Origin: Pseudoselenomonas ruminantium
GTDB taxonomy: Bacteria > Bacillota > Negativicutes > Selenomonadales > Selenomonadaceae
Reading direction: 5' to 3'
Assembly (NCBI RefSeq): GCF_900142515.1
Contig: NZ_FRBC01000012.1
Span: 1 to 64,000, forward strand
Length of the DNA: 64,000 nt
Positions within the stretch are counted from its first letter, which is position 1, and every line of letters begins with the position of its first letter. This document shows positions 8,680 through 17,007 of this stretch, in pieces. A program made the position numbers and the translations under genes. The notes beneath the pieces were generated by a model. The model did no database searches and was not told the DNA's origin. It saw nothing but the letters and a program-made list of their open reading frames with translations.

Positions 8680-8723
8680 CACAAAACGGCCCACTGGCAA
8701 AAATGCCAGTGGGCCGTTTTGTG
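8680..8723. terminator. Bidirectional terminator between precursor gene and sugar operon
   Basis: A perfect 20-bp stem (8680-8699 with 8704-8723) with an AAAA loop carries A-rich and T-rich flanks on both sides. It ends the precursor mRNA on the plus strand and the minus-strand operon whose last stop is at 8751. Confidence 0.92.
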
Positions 8724-8750
8724 CATAGATCATTTGAATAGTAGCCAGCA

Positions 8751-9374
8751 TCACTCGCCGCATACAACGCGGGCAGCTGCTGCCCGTTTATATTCAATAT
8801 AGGCAAGGATTGTATCTGCTGCCACTGATAATGGTATACTGCTGGTATTGATCATCAGATCATAATTTGTGGGTTCTCCCCAAATCTGACCAGTGTAGAA
8901 CTCGTAATACTGTTTACGGCGGTTTTCTTCCCGGTTGAGGTCTCTGAGCGTCATTCCCTGATACTTCGTCTTGCAGCGTGCGGATCGAAAATCATCATCT
9001 GCATAGATGAAGAAAGAAAATACATCTTTACGGTTGCGCAGGATATAATCTGCGCAACGCCCCAAAAAGATCGCACTTTCCGGCCGTTCTGCCAAATTCA
9101 GGATGATCTTGGCCTGCTCAATATACATCCGGTTGTTCTCGACAATGCGTTCACGCCCCTCATATTTGTCCAGATTCCCCTGCGCCTCCTCCGGGGCATG
9201 ATAGGAACGCGCAATGGCCTCTTCAATGTGGATGCCGTTATGCAGGTTCTGCGCAGCCATTTCCACCAGCTTGCTATTATAATGGTGGCAGTGAAGTTTT
9301 TTCGTCAAAATCTCAGCAATCTCCCGGCCACCACTGCCAAATTGGCGGGAAATCGTTATCAATGTCTTTTCCAT
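8751..9374 (-). CDS. Cytidylate kinase-like family protein
   Basis: A 207-residue P-loop protein starting TLITISRQFGSGGREIAEIL, the form of Walker A seen in the cytidylate-kinase-like family, followed by a lid-like region rich in Arg (about 125-165). This family is shorter and more divergent than true Cmk and its substrate is unknown. It lies 32 nt behind the GPH transporter and in front of the terminator, so it is probably the last gene of the sugar operon. Its role there is unclear; it could act on a nucleotide or on another small substrate. Confidence 0.75.
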   Translation of the reverse strand: MEKTLITISRQFGSGGREIAEILTKKLHCHHYNSKLVEMAAQNLHNGIHIEEAIARSYHAPEEAQGNLDKYEGRERIVENNRMYIEQAKIILNLAERPESAIFLGRCADYILRNRKDVFSFFIYADDDFRSARCKTKYQGMTLRDLNREENRRKQYYEFYTGQIWGEPTNYDLMINTSSIPLSVAADTILAYIEYKRAAAARVVCGE

Positions 9375-9406
9375 CCGCGGAAATCCTCCCTTTCATTGGT
9401 TCAAGC

Positions 9407-10801
9407 TTATCGCTGCGCCTGCGGATCATAACAGGGAATTGCCTGAATGATTTCCGGTGTTTCTTCCTGCTGTGCCAAAATCTGCCGGCGCAGATTGAGT
9501 TCCGCCTTCATATCCGTACGGATCGCATCCAGCTTATAGAAATAAATCAGCGACGCAATCACAACGCACAAGAGCAGCGGCAGCCAAATAAAGCAGGTCT
9601 CGATTGCCGAAAGAGACGAAGCGCTCTGCACAGCATTAGGAACATAACCTCCCATATTCAGGAAAATCCCCACGACAAAACTGGTCAGCCCCATGCCACC
9701 TTTGACAAAAAAACCTTGAAAAGCTGCAATCAGGCCAGCAACGCTCTTATTCTTCTTATACTCCGAATAGTCAATGACATCTGGCTGCATGGCAAAGGTG
9801 ATGCCGAAAATACCATACATCCCCAATCCTGTAATGACCAGGCCAGCCAACAGGCACACCAGGGAATCCTGCCCAAAGTAGATCAACAAGTCTCCCGCAA
9901 TGTATAAAGCAGCACTAAAGAACATCAGGCTGCGCTTGGGGAAATGCTTCTCCAACGCGGGCAGTGCCAGCAACATCGGCAGCCCGGAAAGAATACCTAG
10001 AACGCCAACCAATGCCAGTAAATCCGCATGATTCAGATTATACCGAAAATAGTAGATAATCGTCGTATTGCGAACCACATAGAGGGAAAAATAAAAGAGA
10101 TTCAGGAAGAACAAAATCCAAGCCTGCCCTGTAAGCCCTTGGAGACTATCTTTCAAGCTGGCATGCTCATTCGTGACTGTGGTCGGCACCACTTCCTTGG
10201 TGCTGGAAAAGGTAAAGAAAAAAATGCACATGGCCACAATGCCGTACAACGTCATCGTAACCAAATATCCTTGAGCCGGGTCATTCCCGCCAAAAAAATC
10301 AACCAACGGTGCCGTAATCGACATAACGACAGCAGTACCAATCATGGCACAGATCATACGGGTTGATACGAGAATATCACGTTCATGAACATCCGAGGTA
10401 AGGCGCGGCACAATCGTATTGAGCGGAATATTGACTACCGTGTAAGCGGTGCACAACAGGCAATAAGTCACATAAGCCCAAATCAGTTTGCCCGTTGCGT
10501 CAAAATCAGGAATATAAAAGGTCAGGAATGTAAAGATTGCAAAGGGAACAGCACCAATCAGGAAATAAGGACGCCCCTGCCCCCAACGGCTTTTCGTATG
10601 GTCTACTACGATTCCCATAACCGTATCCGTTATCGCATCGATAAACTTCGTTACCAGCATCATCGTCCCTGCAGCCACAGCAGCAATACCAAAAACATCG
10701 GTATAGAACACCATCAGATATGAAGCCATCGTACTGAACACCAGATTACAGCCCAGATCACCCATACCGTATCCAATGCGGATGCGCCATTTACTCATCA
10801 T
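9407..10801 (-). CDS. GPH-family sugar:cation symporter (MelB/XynP-like)
   Basis: A 464-residue protein with about 12 membrane helices. The N-terminus (RIRIGYGMGDLGCNLVFSTMASYLMVFYTDVFGI) and the later motif VVDHTKSRWGQGRPYFLIGA, with its Arg/Lys-rich cytoplasmic loop, are typical of glycoside-pentoside-hexuronide:cation symporters. An AGGAGG site 8 nt upstream fixes the start. It follows the FGGY kinase by 15 nt. With the dehydrogenase and kinase it would import the sugar, sugar alcohol or glycoside that the operon degrades, probably driven by Na+ or H+. The exact substrate cannot be read from the sequence. Confidence 0.88.
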   Translation of the reverse strand: MMSKWRIRIGYGMGDLGCNLVFSTMASYLMVFYTDVFGIAAVAAGTMMLVTKFIDAITDTVMGIVVDHTKSRWGQGRPYFLIGAVPFAIFTFLTFYIPDFDATGKLIWAYVTYCLLCTAYTVVNIPLNTIVPRLTSDVHERDILVSTRMICAMIGTAVVMSITAPLVDFFGGNDPAQGYLVTMTLYGIVAMCIFFFTFSSTKEVVPTTVTNEHASLKDSLQGLTGQAWILFFLNLFYFSLYVVRNTTIIYYFRYNLNHADLLALVGVLGILSGLPMLLALPALEKHFPKRSLMFFSAALYIAGDLLIYFGQDSLVCLLAGLVITGLGMYGIFGITFAMQPDVIDYSEYKKNKSVAGLIAAFQGFFVKGGMGLTSFVVGIFLNMGGYVPNAVQSASSLSAIETCFIWLPLLLCVVIASLIYFYKLDAIRTDMKAELNLRRQILAQQEETPEIIQAIPCYDPQAQR

Positions 10802-10816
10802 CTCTGCTCCCTCCTC

Positions 10817-12409
10817 TTACCAGTCCAATGCGGCAATTGCAGCCTTTTCCACACATAAACCAGCACGATAATGCTGCATGAATTTATTGAATCCATTTAT
10901 CTCATCCTGCGATGCTTCCACGCTATCGCCGTCCAATTCCGCAAAGATACGGTGATTGAGATAATCCCCCAGACTTTCCCCGGGCTGCCGGTCAAGCCGA
11001 TAAGCCGCCAGCAGTGCAATGCCCCAGGCACCGCCCTCACTGGCTGTATTCATAACGATTACGGGTGCTTCGCAAGCCGCAGAGAGATAACGCTGTCCTA
11101 CACCCTTCGTCTTGAAAAAACCGCCATGCCCCATGATGCGGTCGACCTCTACGCCTTCTTCTTTCAGGATATCCAGCCCCATCTTCACGGCCCCCAAGGA
11201 AGTGTAAAGATTCGCCTTCATGAAATTGGCCAGATTGAACCTGCTGTCCACGGTACGCAAAAAGATGGGCCGTCCTTCGTTGATCATGGTGATATTCTCC
11301 CCGGAATAATATCCATAAGGAAGCAAACCGCCACAATCTGCATCGCCATTCAAAGAATTCGTATACAATTGGGTGAACAAATCTCCCTTGCTGACCTCAT
11401 ATCCCATCAATTGGGCAAATTCGCCAAATATATTGACCCAGGCATTGAGATCTGTAGTCCCATTATTCGCGTGAGACATCGCACAAGGTGCCCCCGTGGG
11501 CGTTGCCACCATGTCGATTTCCCGATGCAGGTTCGCCAGCGGGCGTTCCAGAACAATCATCGCAAAGGTACTAGTCCCAGCTGAGACATTGCCTGTACGA
11601 GGAGCGACGGCATTCGTAGCCGTCATGCCAGTTCCGGCATCGCCTTCCGGCGGACAAAACGGAATGCCCGCTTGCAGATCGCCATCTGCATCCAACAATC
11701 CCACGCCATGTTGCGTAAGCCTGCCGGCATCTTCTCCCGCTACCAAAACCCGCGGCAATACATGGCGAAGCTGCCAGGAATATCCATATGGCTGCAGAAG
11801 CTCATCAAACTGCTGCACCATGGCATCCACATAGTCATTCTTTACCGGATCTACGGGAAACATTCCTGAAGCATCCCCGATACCGATCACTCGCTCTCCT
11901 GTCAGCTGCCAGTGGATGAAGCCAGCCAACGTTGATACATAATCCAGCTCCTGCACATGTTTTTCCTGATCCAGAATGCGCTGATAGAGATGCGCCACCG
12001 TCCACCGAAGGGGAATATTGAACTGAAACAACTCAGTCAGACGGTTGGCTGCCTCCTGTGTATTCGTATTGCGCCAGGTCTGAAAAGGCGCCAGCAATTC
12101 ACCGGCTGCATCAAACGCCATGTAGCCATGCATCATCGCACTGACTCCCATCGCGCCAAAACCTGTCAGCGTGATACCATATTGCCGCCTGACTTCCTGT
12201 TTCAACGACTGATAACAGCTGCGGAGGCCCGCATAGATGTCCTGCAGATGAAAGGTCCATATTCCATTCTCAAAGGAATTCTCCCAGTCATGGATACCAA
12301 CGGCCAGTACCTCCCCGGAAAGATTAACCAGAACCGCCTTGATGCGTGTTGACCCGAATTCAATACCAAGTGCCGTGCGTTTATTGCAAATATCCGCTTT
12401 CGCCGTCAT
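10817..12409 (-). CDS. FGGY-family carbohydrate kinase (xylulokinase/ribulokinase-like)
   Basis: A 530-residue sugar kinase. The N-terminal ATPase fold starts with LGIEFGSTRIKAVLV, the phosphate-1 motif; GFGAMGVSAMMHGYMAFD is the substrate-domain region. The C-terminal half has the adenosine-binding motif around IMGHGGFFKTKGVGQRYLSAA. Length fits the FGGY family. It should phosphorylate a ketose, presumably the product of the dehydrogenase encoded just upstream. The substrate (xylulose, ribulose or another) is not resolved. The 60-nt gap to the dehydrogenase gene holds a 7-bp hairpin (12431-12437 with 12445-12451) without a T-tract, which may protect or process the mRNA. Confidence 0.88.
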   Translation of the reverse strand: MTAKADICNKRTALGIEFGSTRIKAVLVNLSGEVLAVGIHDWENSFENGIWTFHLQDIYAGLRSCYQSLKQEVRRQYGITLTGFGAMGVSAMMHGYMAFDAAGELLAPFQTWRNTNTQEAANRLTELFQFNIPLRWTVAHLYQRILDQEKHVQELDYVSTLAGFIHWQLTGERVIGIGDASGMFPVDPVKNDYVDAMVQQFDELLQPYGYSWQLRHVLPRVLVAGEDAGRLTQHGVGLLDADGDLQAGIPFCPPEGDAGTGMTATNAVAPRTGNVSAGTSTFAMIVLERPLANLHREIDMVATPTGAPCAMSHANNGTTDLNAWVNIFGEFAQLMGYEVSKGDLFTQLYTNSLNGDADCGGLLPYGYYSGENITMINEGRPIFLRTVDSRFNLANFMKANLYTSLGAVKMGLDILKEEGVEVDRIMGHGGFFKTKGVGQRYLSAACEAPVIVMNTASEGGAWGIALLAAYRLDRQPGESLGDYLNHRIFAELDGDSVEASQDEINGFNKFMQHYRAGLCVEKAAIAALDW

Positions 12410-12469
12410 AACGTTTCTTCCTTTCCCCCAGCCAGCATAAAGACTGCTGGCCGGGTTATCTTGTTTTAC

Positions 12470-13246
12470 TCAGAAACAAGTAAATGCACCATCTACGATC
12501 ACATCAGTACCTGTGGTGAATGTGCTGGCATCACCGGCGAGATAAACACAGATTGCTTCCAATTCTTCCGGTTTCCCCATACGCCCCATCGGTGCCATCG
12601 CATTCCATTGCTCAATCAACGGAATCAATGTCGGCGAATTCATCGTAAGTTCCGTTGCGATATATCCAGGGCTGATGCTATTGACCCGCACTTTCTTCTT
12701 GGCCCATTCGATGGCCAAGGACTTCGTCAGCTGGATAACAGCGGCCTTCGATGCATTATAGGCACATTGCGGCTGCGGCACATTGACGATATGAGCTGAC
12801 ATCGATGCCGTATTGATGATAGAACCACCGCCATGAGCCAGCATATATTTCCCCGCAGCGATATCCGTCAGGAAGATTCCGTTCAAATTGATATTGATGA
12901 CCTTGAGCCACTGTTCATAGCTCATTTCCTCTGCCGGAGCATTGATGCATATCCCTGCATTATTATGGCAGAAATCCAGGCCTCCGAGCTTTTCGACCAC
13001 TTCCTGCACCATTGCCTCGACCTGCTCCTTGTCCGTGCAATCTGTCTGGATGGCAATGACTTTACGTCCCGTCTTTTCCGCAATTTCTGCGGCAGTGCGC
13101 TTAGCAGTCTCAATATCGAGATCTACAATCGCCACATCGGCACCAGCTTCAGCAAACGCTGTTGCCGTACATTTTCCGATACCTCTTGCAGCCCCCGTAA
13201 CGAACCCCTTTTTACCCGTCAATTTCATTTTTTCGATGATCCCCAT
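12470..13246 (-). CDS. SDR-family NAD(P)-dependent oxidoreductase (polyol dehydrogenase-like)
   Basis: A 258-residue classical short-chain dehydrogenase. It has the Rossmann motif TGAARGIGK, the NNAG motif, and catalytic Ser/Tyr/Lys in NTASMSA and YNASKAA, with the PG-containing loop after RVNSISPGYI. The start at 13246 is supported by AGGAG 8 nt upstream; the longer frame to 13294 overlaps promoter sequence. An aspartate (VDLD) at the end of the second strand suggests NAD+ preference. As first gene of the operon it would oxidise a sugar alcohol to a ketose for the following kinase. That pathway is inferred from the gene trio, and the substrate is unknown. Confidence 0.88.
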   Translation of the reverse strand: MGIIEKMKLTGKKGFVTGAARGIGKCTATAFAEAGADVAIVDLDIETAKRTAAEIAEKTGRKVIAIQTDCTDKEQVEAMVQEVVEKLGGLDFCHNNAGICINAPAEEMSYEQWLKVININLNGIFLTDIAAGKYMLAHGGGSIINTASMSAHIVNVPQPQCAYNASKAAVIQLTKSLAIEWAKKKVRVNSISPGYIATELTMNSPTLIPLIEQWNAMAPMGRMGKPEELEAICVYLAGDASTFTTGTDVIVDGAFTCF

Positions 13247-13273
13247 GATGACAACTCCTTTTCTGTTTACACA

Positions 13274-13283
13274 TTTTGTAAAA
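13274..13283 (-). promoter_or_regulatory. Putative operator copy 1 (TTTTACAAAA)
   Basis: The word TTTTACAAAA occurs on the minus strand here, just downstream of the expected transcript start and upstream of the dehydrogenase gene. It is one of three copies in the divergent gap, which suggests a binding site for the adjacent ROK regulator. Confidence 0.5.
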
Positions 13284-13304
13284 CTATTTTTCAAATCTGC
13301 TTAC

Positions 13305-13333
13305 ATAATAATCGCATTCAGTAGTTTTGTCAA
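13305..13333 (-). promoter_or_regulatory. Sigma-70 promoter of the SDR-kinase-transporter operon
   Basis: On the minus strand a perfect -35 TTGACA (13328-13333) is separated by 17 nt from -10 TATTAT (13305-13310). Transcription would start near 13298, about 50 nt ahead of the dehydrogenase start. Operator-like words lie on both sides. Confidence 0.85.
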
Positions 13334-13337
13334 GCGA

Positions 13338-13347
13338 TTTTACAAAA
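13338..13347 (+). promoter_or_regulatory. Putative operator copy 2 (TTTTACAAAA)
   Basis: This second exact copy lies 4 nt upstream of the -35 of the minus-strand promoter. Copies 1 and 2 bracket that promoter at about 64-nt spacing (six helical turns), an arrangement compatible with repression by looping. Confidence 0.5.
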
Positions 13348-13427
13348 AAACTAAACAAATCGATAAAGACTATGAAAGAAGGCGTCGAATATAACTACTT
13401 TGTATGGATTTCTTTTGTATTTTTTGT

Positions 13428-13433
13428 TATAAT
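13428..13433 (+). promoter_or_regulatory. -10 element of the ROK regulator gene
   Basis: TATAAT stands about 50 nt ahead of the regulator start. The -35 at 17-nt spacing (TGGATT, 13405-13410) is weak. Confidence 0.55.
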
Positions 13434-13456
13434 GAGTATAGTAATTCATAAAGTAC

Positions 13457-13466
13457 TTTTACAAAA
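13457..13466 (+). promoter_or_regulatory. Putative operator copy 3 (TTTTACAAAA)
   Basis: This third exact copy sits between the -10 and the start codon of the ROK gene, where binding would block its own transcription. Confidence 0.5.
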
Positions 13467-13482
13467 TAAATGAGGAATCTAT

Positions 13483-14610
13483 ATGAAGAACAGTATCACC
13501 CCTTATGAGATTCGCCAAACCAACCGTCAACGCATCTTTCAATACATTTATCAGAAACAAAATGTCTCCCAGCAGGATATCGCCTATGACTTGCATCTAA
13601 GCCGTCCAACCATTACCACTAACCTGACAGATTTAAAAGGGGAAGGACTTGTCAATGAAGCAGGACAAATCGACAGCGAATTAGTCGGTCGCAAACCCAG
13701 TGCCTATGCTATCAACCCCCAACACCGGGTAAGTCTCGGTGTTGAATTGCTAAGCCATCAGGTCAAGATCATTGCCATTGACCTTTACGGACGCAAGATC
13801 AGTTACGACACCTTCCAGCTGGATTTCCAACATAACGATGCATATTTCCAAAATGTCTGTGCACACATCTTACAATTCAAAGACACCTGCCAATTGACCG
13901 ATACGCAGATTCTTGGCATCGGTTTTGCCATGCAGGGGCTGATCGCACCAGATGGAAAAAAAGTCATCTATGGTAAGATTCAGGACTGCACTGGTCTCGA
14001 AATTTCCTCCATAACGAAACATCTGCCCTATCCCTGTCGTTTCATCCACGATGCCAGCAGCGCAGCTATCGCAGAACTTTGGGCTTCGCCCTCCCTTCAG
14101 GATGCCTTTTATCTCTCCCTAAGCCGTCATCTGGGTGCCACGATGATCCTGAACCGCAAAATTGTCTCCGGCATCCATGGACATAATGCCACGATCGAAC
14201 ACATCCAAATGGACCCCCAAGGGGAGCTCTGCTACTGCGGGAATCGCGGCTGTCTGGAAACCCTCTGTTCCCTGCGCGCCCTTCACCATGACCTGGAACA
14301 GATCGATTCCTTCTTCACACAGGTGCGCAATGCCGACCTGAAGGCACAGGAAATCTGGATTTCCTATCTGAAGAACCTGGCACGTGCCATCAACATACTC
14401 CATCTGATTTACGACAAGGAAATCATTCTTGGAGGCTATCTGGCACCGTATTTGCAACAGGCAGACCTCAACTATCTGTATAAAGAAATCGCTACCCAGA
14501 CACCTTTTGCCGAAGAATGGGATTTCCTGCAGATCAGCAAAATGCCCGAACACAATATCACCATTGGCGCGGCTCTTCCCTATATCCAAAAATATCTGGA
14601 ACATATTTAA
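13483..14610 (+). CDS. ROK-family transcriptional regulator (NagC/XylR type)
   Basis: A 375-residue regulator. A winged helix-turn-helix covers about 15-75 (VSQQDIAYDLHLSRPTITTNL), and a ROK sugar-kinase-like domain follows from about 83 on. The ROK zinc site is present: a His in IEHIQMDP and the cysteines of CYCGNRGCLE. It is transcribed away from the dehydrogenase-kinase-transporter operon and most likely represses it until a pathway sugar binds. It is A/T-richer in codon use than the operon it faces. A hairpin terminator follows its stop within about 15 nt. Confidence 0.9.
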   Translation: MKNSITPYEIRQTNRQRIFQYIYQKQNVSQQDIAYDLHLSRPTITTNLTDLKGEGLVNEAGQIDSELVGRKPSAYAINPQHRVSLGVELLSHQVKIIAIDLYGRKISYDTFQLDFQHNDAYFQNVCAHILQFKDTCQLTDTQILGIGFAMQGLIAPDGKKVIYGKIQDCTGLEISSITKHLPYPCRFIHDASSAAIAELWASPSLQDAFYLSLSRHLGATMILNRKIVSGIHGHNATIEHIQMDPQGELCYCGNRGCLETLCSLRALHHDLEQIDSFFTQVRNADLKAQEIWISYLKNLARAINILHLIYDKEIILGGYLAPYLQQADLNYLYKEIATQTPFAEEWDFLQISKMPEHNITIGAALPYIQKYLEHI

Positions 14611-14624
14611 ACAACAATGACTAT

Positions 14625-14671
14625 AAAAAAAGCTTCAGCTATCCCATTCTGGGAACAGCTGAAGCTTTTTC
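14625..14671 (+). terminator. Terminator of the ROK regulator gene
   Basis: The arms 14626-14640 and 14657-14670 are complementary (AGCTTCAGCT/AGCTGAAGCT) with a further TCCC/GGGA inner stem, followed by TTTTT. A-rich sequence on the left also allows some function on the minus strand. Confidence 0.88.
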
Positions 14672-14803
14672 GCAGTCATCATTTGCCTGCGAAAATTCCA
14701 TTGGCACGTCATGCCAACCAAAAATTTCCAATTCATCGCCATAAACCGACCAGCATTATGGCTGCCCTCATCACCGCACAGGTCGAGGGACTTTAGATAG
14801 TTT

Positions 14804-16021
14804 TCAGGAATGCGGCTGTGCGATCTTTACGGATGCTGCCGTCGAATTGCCATAAATTTTCAGCGCCGTGGCAATCAGAAGATTCAGCACAAAGCAGGCC
14901 GCGAAGAAATAGAGTGTATCCGCATAGCTATGGGTGTGCTCCCAGAACCACGAAACGATGGTCGGCCCCACGACACCAGCCACGCCCCAGGCCGTAAGCA
15001 CCCGGCCATGGATGGCGCTGAGCTCTCGAGTACCAAAGATATCGGAAAGATAAGCCGGCATACAGGAAAAACCGCCGCCATAGCAGCTGATGATCAGGAA
15101 CACCAACATCTGGAAGAGCATGGCATCGCGGGTGCCTGCCAACAGCCAGAAAGCCCCGACCTCCAAGGCAAAGAACGCCATATATGTAAGACCGCGCCCC
15201 AGGTAATCGGAAAGGGTGGACCAGAGAATGCGGCCGCCTCCGTTCAATAGTCCGATAATGCCCACCATGGAGGCCGCCTGTGCGGCATCCATCCCCGTAA
15301 CCTGCTGGGCCATGGGCGAAGCAACCGCCAACAGGCCAATGCCGCAGGTGATATTGACGAAGAACACCCACCAGAGCGCACCGAACTGCCAGGTCTTGAT
15401 GGCCTCAGCCGCCGTTGCCCCATGCTGGAGTTTTTTCACGGCCATACTGCCCTGCGGCATGACTGGCGGCTTCAAATACATAGCCGATGCACCAATCAAC
15501 ACCATGTAGACCGCGCCGAGAAGCAGGAAATTTTCCACCAGACCAAACTGTGCCGTCAGATACTGCATGACCGGGCCGGCAATCAGTGCCGCAAAGCCGA
15601 ACCCCATGATGGCCAGCCCCGTGGCAAAGCCGCGGTGATTGGGAAAATACTTGACCAGTGTGGACACCGGCGTGATATAGCCGACACCCAGGCCGATACC
15701 GCCAATCACGCCATAGAAGAGATACAAAAGCGGCAGACTGTGCAGATGAAGCGCCAGCGCCGTGCCGAACATCCCCGTGCCGAAGAACAGCATGGACAGC
15801 AGGCCGCTTTTCTTCGGGCCATGCTTTTCCACAAACCGGCCCAAAAAGCCCGCTGACATGCCGAGGAACAAAATCGCCAAAGAAAAAGTCCAGGTCGTCT
15901 CTGCCAGGGTAAAGCCCATCTCCGCCATGATCGGCCGCGTCAGTACACTCCAGGCATAGACACTGCCAATGGAAATATGGATTCCCACTGCAGCCAAAGC
16001 AATCAGCCAACGATTCCGCAT
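14804..16021 (-). CDS. OFA-family MFS transporter (oxalate/formate antiporter-like)
   Basis: A 405-residue protein with about 12 membrane helices. The start at 16021 (MRNRWLIALAAV) is chosen because AAAGGA lies 8 nt upstream; an open frame reaches 16054. The N-terminal segment GIHISIGSVYAWSVLTRPI and the later GGIGLGVGYITPVSTLVKYFPNHRG are hallmarks of the OFA subfamily, whose members exchange or import small carboxylates. It follows the binding-protein/kinase/regulator genes on the same strand after a terminator, so it probably has its own promoter and may be the target of that response regulator. The substrate is unknown. Confidence 0.85.
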   Translation of the reverse strand: MRNRWLIALAAVGIHISIGSVYAWSVLTRPIMAEMGFTLAETTWTFSLAILFLGMSAGFLGRFVEKHGPKKSGLLSMLFFGTGMFGTALALHLHSLPLLYLFYGVIGGIGLGVGYITPVSTLVKYFPNHRGFATGLAIMGFGFAALIAGPVMQYLTAQFGLVENFLLLGAVYMVLIGASAMYLKPPVMPQGSMAVKKLQHGATAAEAIKTWQFGALWWVFFVNITCGIGLLAVASPMAQQVTGMDAAQAASMVGIIGLLNGGGRILWSTLSDYLGRGLTYMAFFALEVGAFWLLAGTRDAMLFQMLVFLIISCYGGGFSCMPAYLSDIFGTRELSAIHGRVLTAWGVAGVVGPTIVSWFWEHTHSYADTLYFFAACFVLNLLIATALKIYGNSTAASVKIAQPHS

Positions 16022-16092
16022 GAAAACCATCCTTTCTGCTGTTTCCCACAGCAACCGAAACGAGATTTACACCAGACGGGCAAAAAAACAAA

Positions 16093-16126
16093 GACCGCCT
16101 GGACAAAAACCTCTGCCCAGACGGTC
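16093..16126 (-). terminator. Terminator behind the three-component regulatory genes
   Basis: A 10-bp stem with one mismatch (16093-16102 with 16117-16126) is followed on the minus strand by a T-rich run at 16081-16092. It lies about 140 nt past the response-regulator stop and about 70 nt ahead of the MFS start. It could end the upstream mRNA or act as a leader attenuator for the transporter gene. Confidence 0.7.
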
Positions 16127-16263
16127 GGCTATCAAAACCATGCAGTACATGTGGTCAATTCCACTAATCCGTCAGTCCCGCACAGCCTATTCAACTATCT
16201 TTAGTCTAACAGTTTCCCAATATTTTGTCAATACAGTCAGAGCATGCACAATGTTTACCGATC

Positions 16264-17007
16264 TCATCCGCCTATGCTCTCCTGGATGATTGTCCTGGGT
16301 GTCGTATGGAGATAACGCCGAAACACCTGACAGAAATTCTTATAGTCACCAAAACCAGTCTGTTCAGCGACTTCATAAACGCGCAGGGTTCCTGTCCGCA
16401 GCAGCTGCACAGCCTGCTGGAGCCGATATTTGGCCAAAAGTGTGCCAAACGTATCGCCAGCTTCTTCCTTAAGCTTGCGTGAAAGGTAACTGACCGATAC
16501 CAGCTGTTCTTCAGCAACCTGTTCAAGACTGATATGATGCTGGTATTTCTCCGTGATGGCCTGCCAAGCAGCCCGCACATAGGGGTTCTTGCTGGCTGCT
16601 GCCCGAGAAAGTTCTGCCGCGAAAGGCAAATCCTCCTGCTGCTCTGCCCCCAGTTTGCGGATAAGCTTTGCCAAAGCTTCATCATCCACAGGCTTGAGCA
16701 GGTAATCCGCAGCCTGCAGCCGCAAAGCCTCACGTACATATTCAAAATCCGTATAACTCGTCAAAAAGACCAGTTTGGGCCGGATGTTTTCAGCCCGCAG
16801 CCTTCTGGCCAGCTCCAAACCATCCATGTTGGTCATGCGAATATCCGTAATCAACACGTCAGGCCGTAGCTCCCGTATCAGTGGCAGTGCCTCCTCACCA
16901 TCAGCAGCCTCGCCTGCGATTTCTGCGCCCATGGCTGCCCAATCCACAGTCTCCACCAGCCCACGCCGGATGATATCCTCATCCTCTACCAATACAATCC
17001 TCAGCAT
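16264..17007 (-). CDS. Response regulator, receiver plus AraC-type DNA-binding domain (YesN/HptR-like)
   Basis: A 247-residue regulator. The receiver domain (1-120) has the acidic pair in LVEDED, phosphorylation site Asp55 in LITDIRM, the Ser/Thr in LTSYTD and the Lys in YLLKPVDD. The C-terminus (about 145-245) has two AraC-type helix-turn-helix motifs, ending in GFGDYKNFCQVFRRYLHTTP. It starts one base after the kinase gene ends, so the two are translationally linked. It should bind DNA upstream of a transporter gene when phosphorylated. The OFA transporter immediately downstream is the obvious candidate. Confidence 0.92.
   Translation of the reverse strand: MLRIVLVEDEDIIRRGLVETVDWAAMGAEIAGEAADGEEALPLIRELRPDVLITDIRMTNMDGLELARRLRAENIRPKLVFLTSYTDFEYVREALRLQAADYLLKPVDDEALAKLIRKLGAEQQEDLPFAAELSRAAASKNPYVRAAWQAITEKYQHHISLEQVAEEQLVSVSYLSRKLKEEAGDTFGTLLAKYRLQQAVQLLRTGTLRVYEVAEQTGFGDYKNFCQVFRRYLHTTPRTIIQESIGG

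Noticed and set aside
14682-14803. A minus-strand open stretch reading like CGDEGSHNAGRFMAMNWKF between the ROK gene and the MFS gene.
   Set aside because: It has no start, runs into the ROK terminator hairpin and matches nothing I know; possibly a gene remnant but not supportable.
16094-16260. A riboswitch in the leader of the OFA transporter gene.
   Set aside because: The hairpin has a terminator tail but I see no known aptamer core; a plain terminator explains it.
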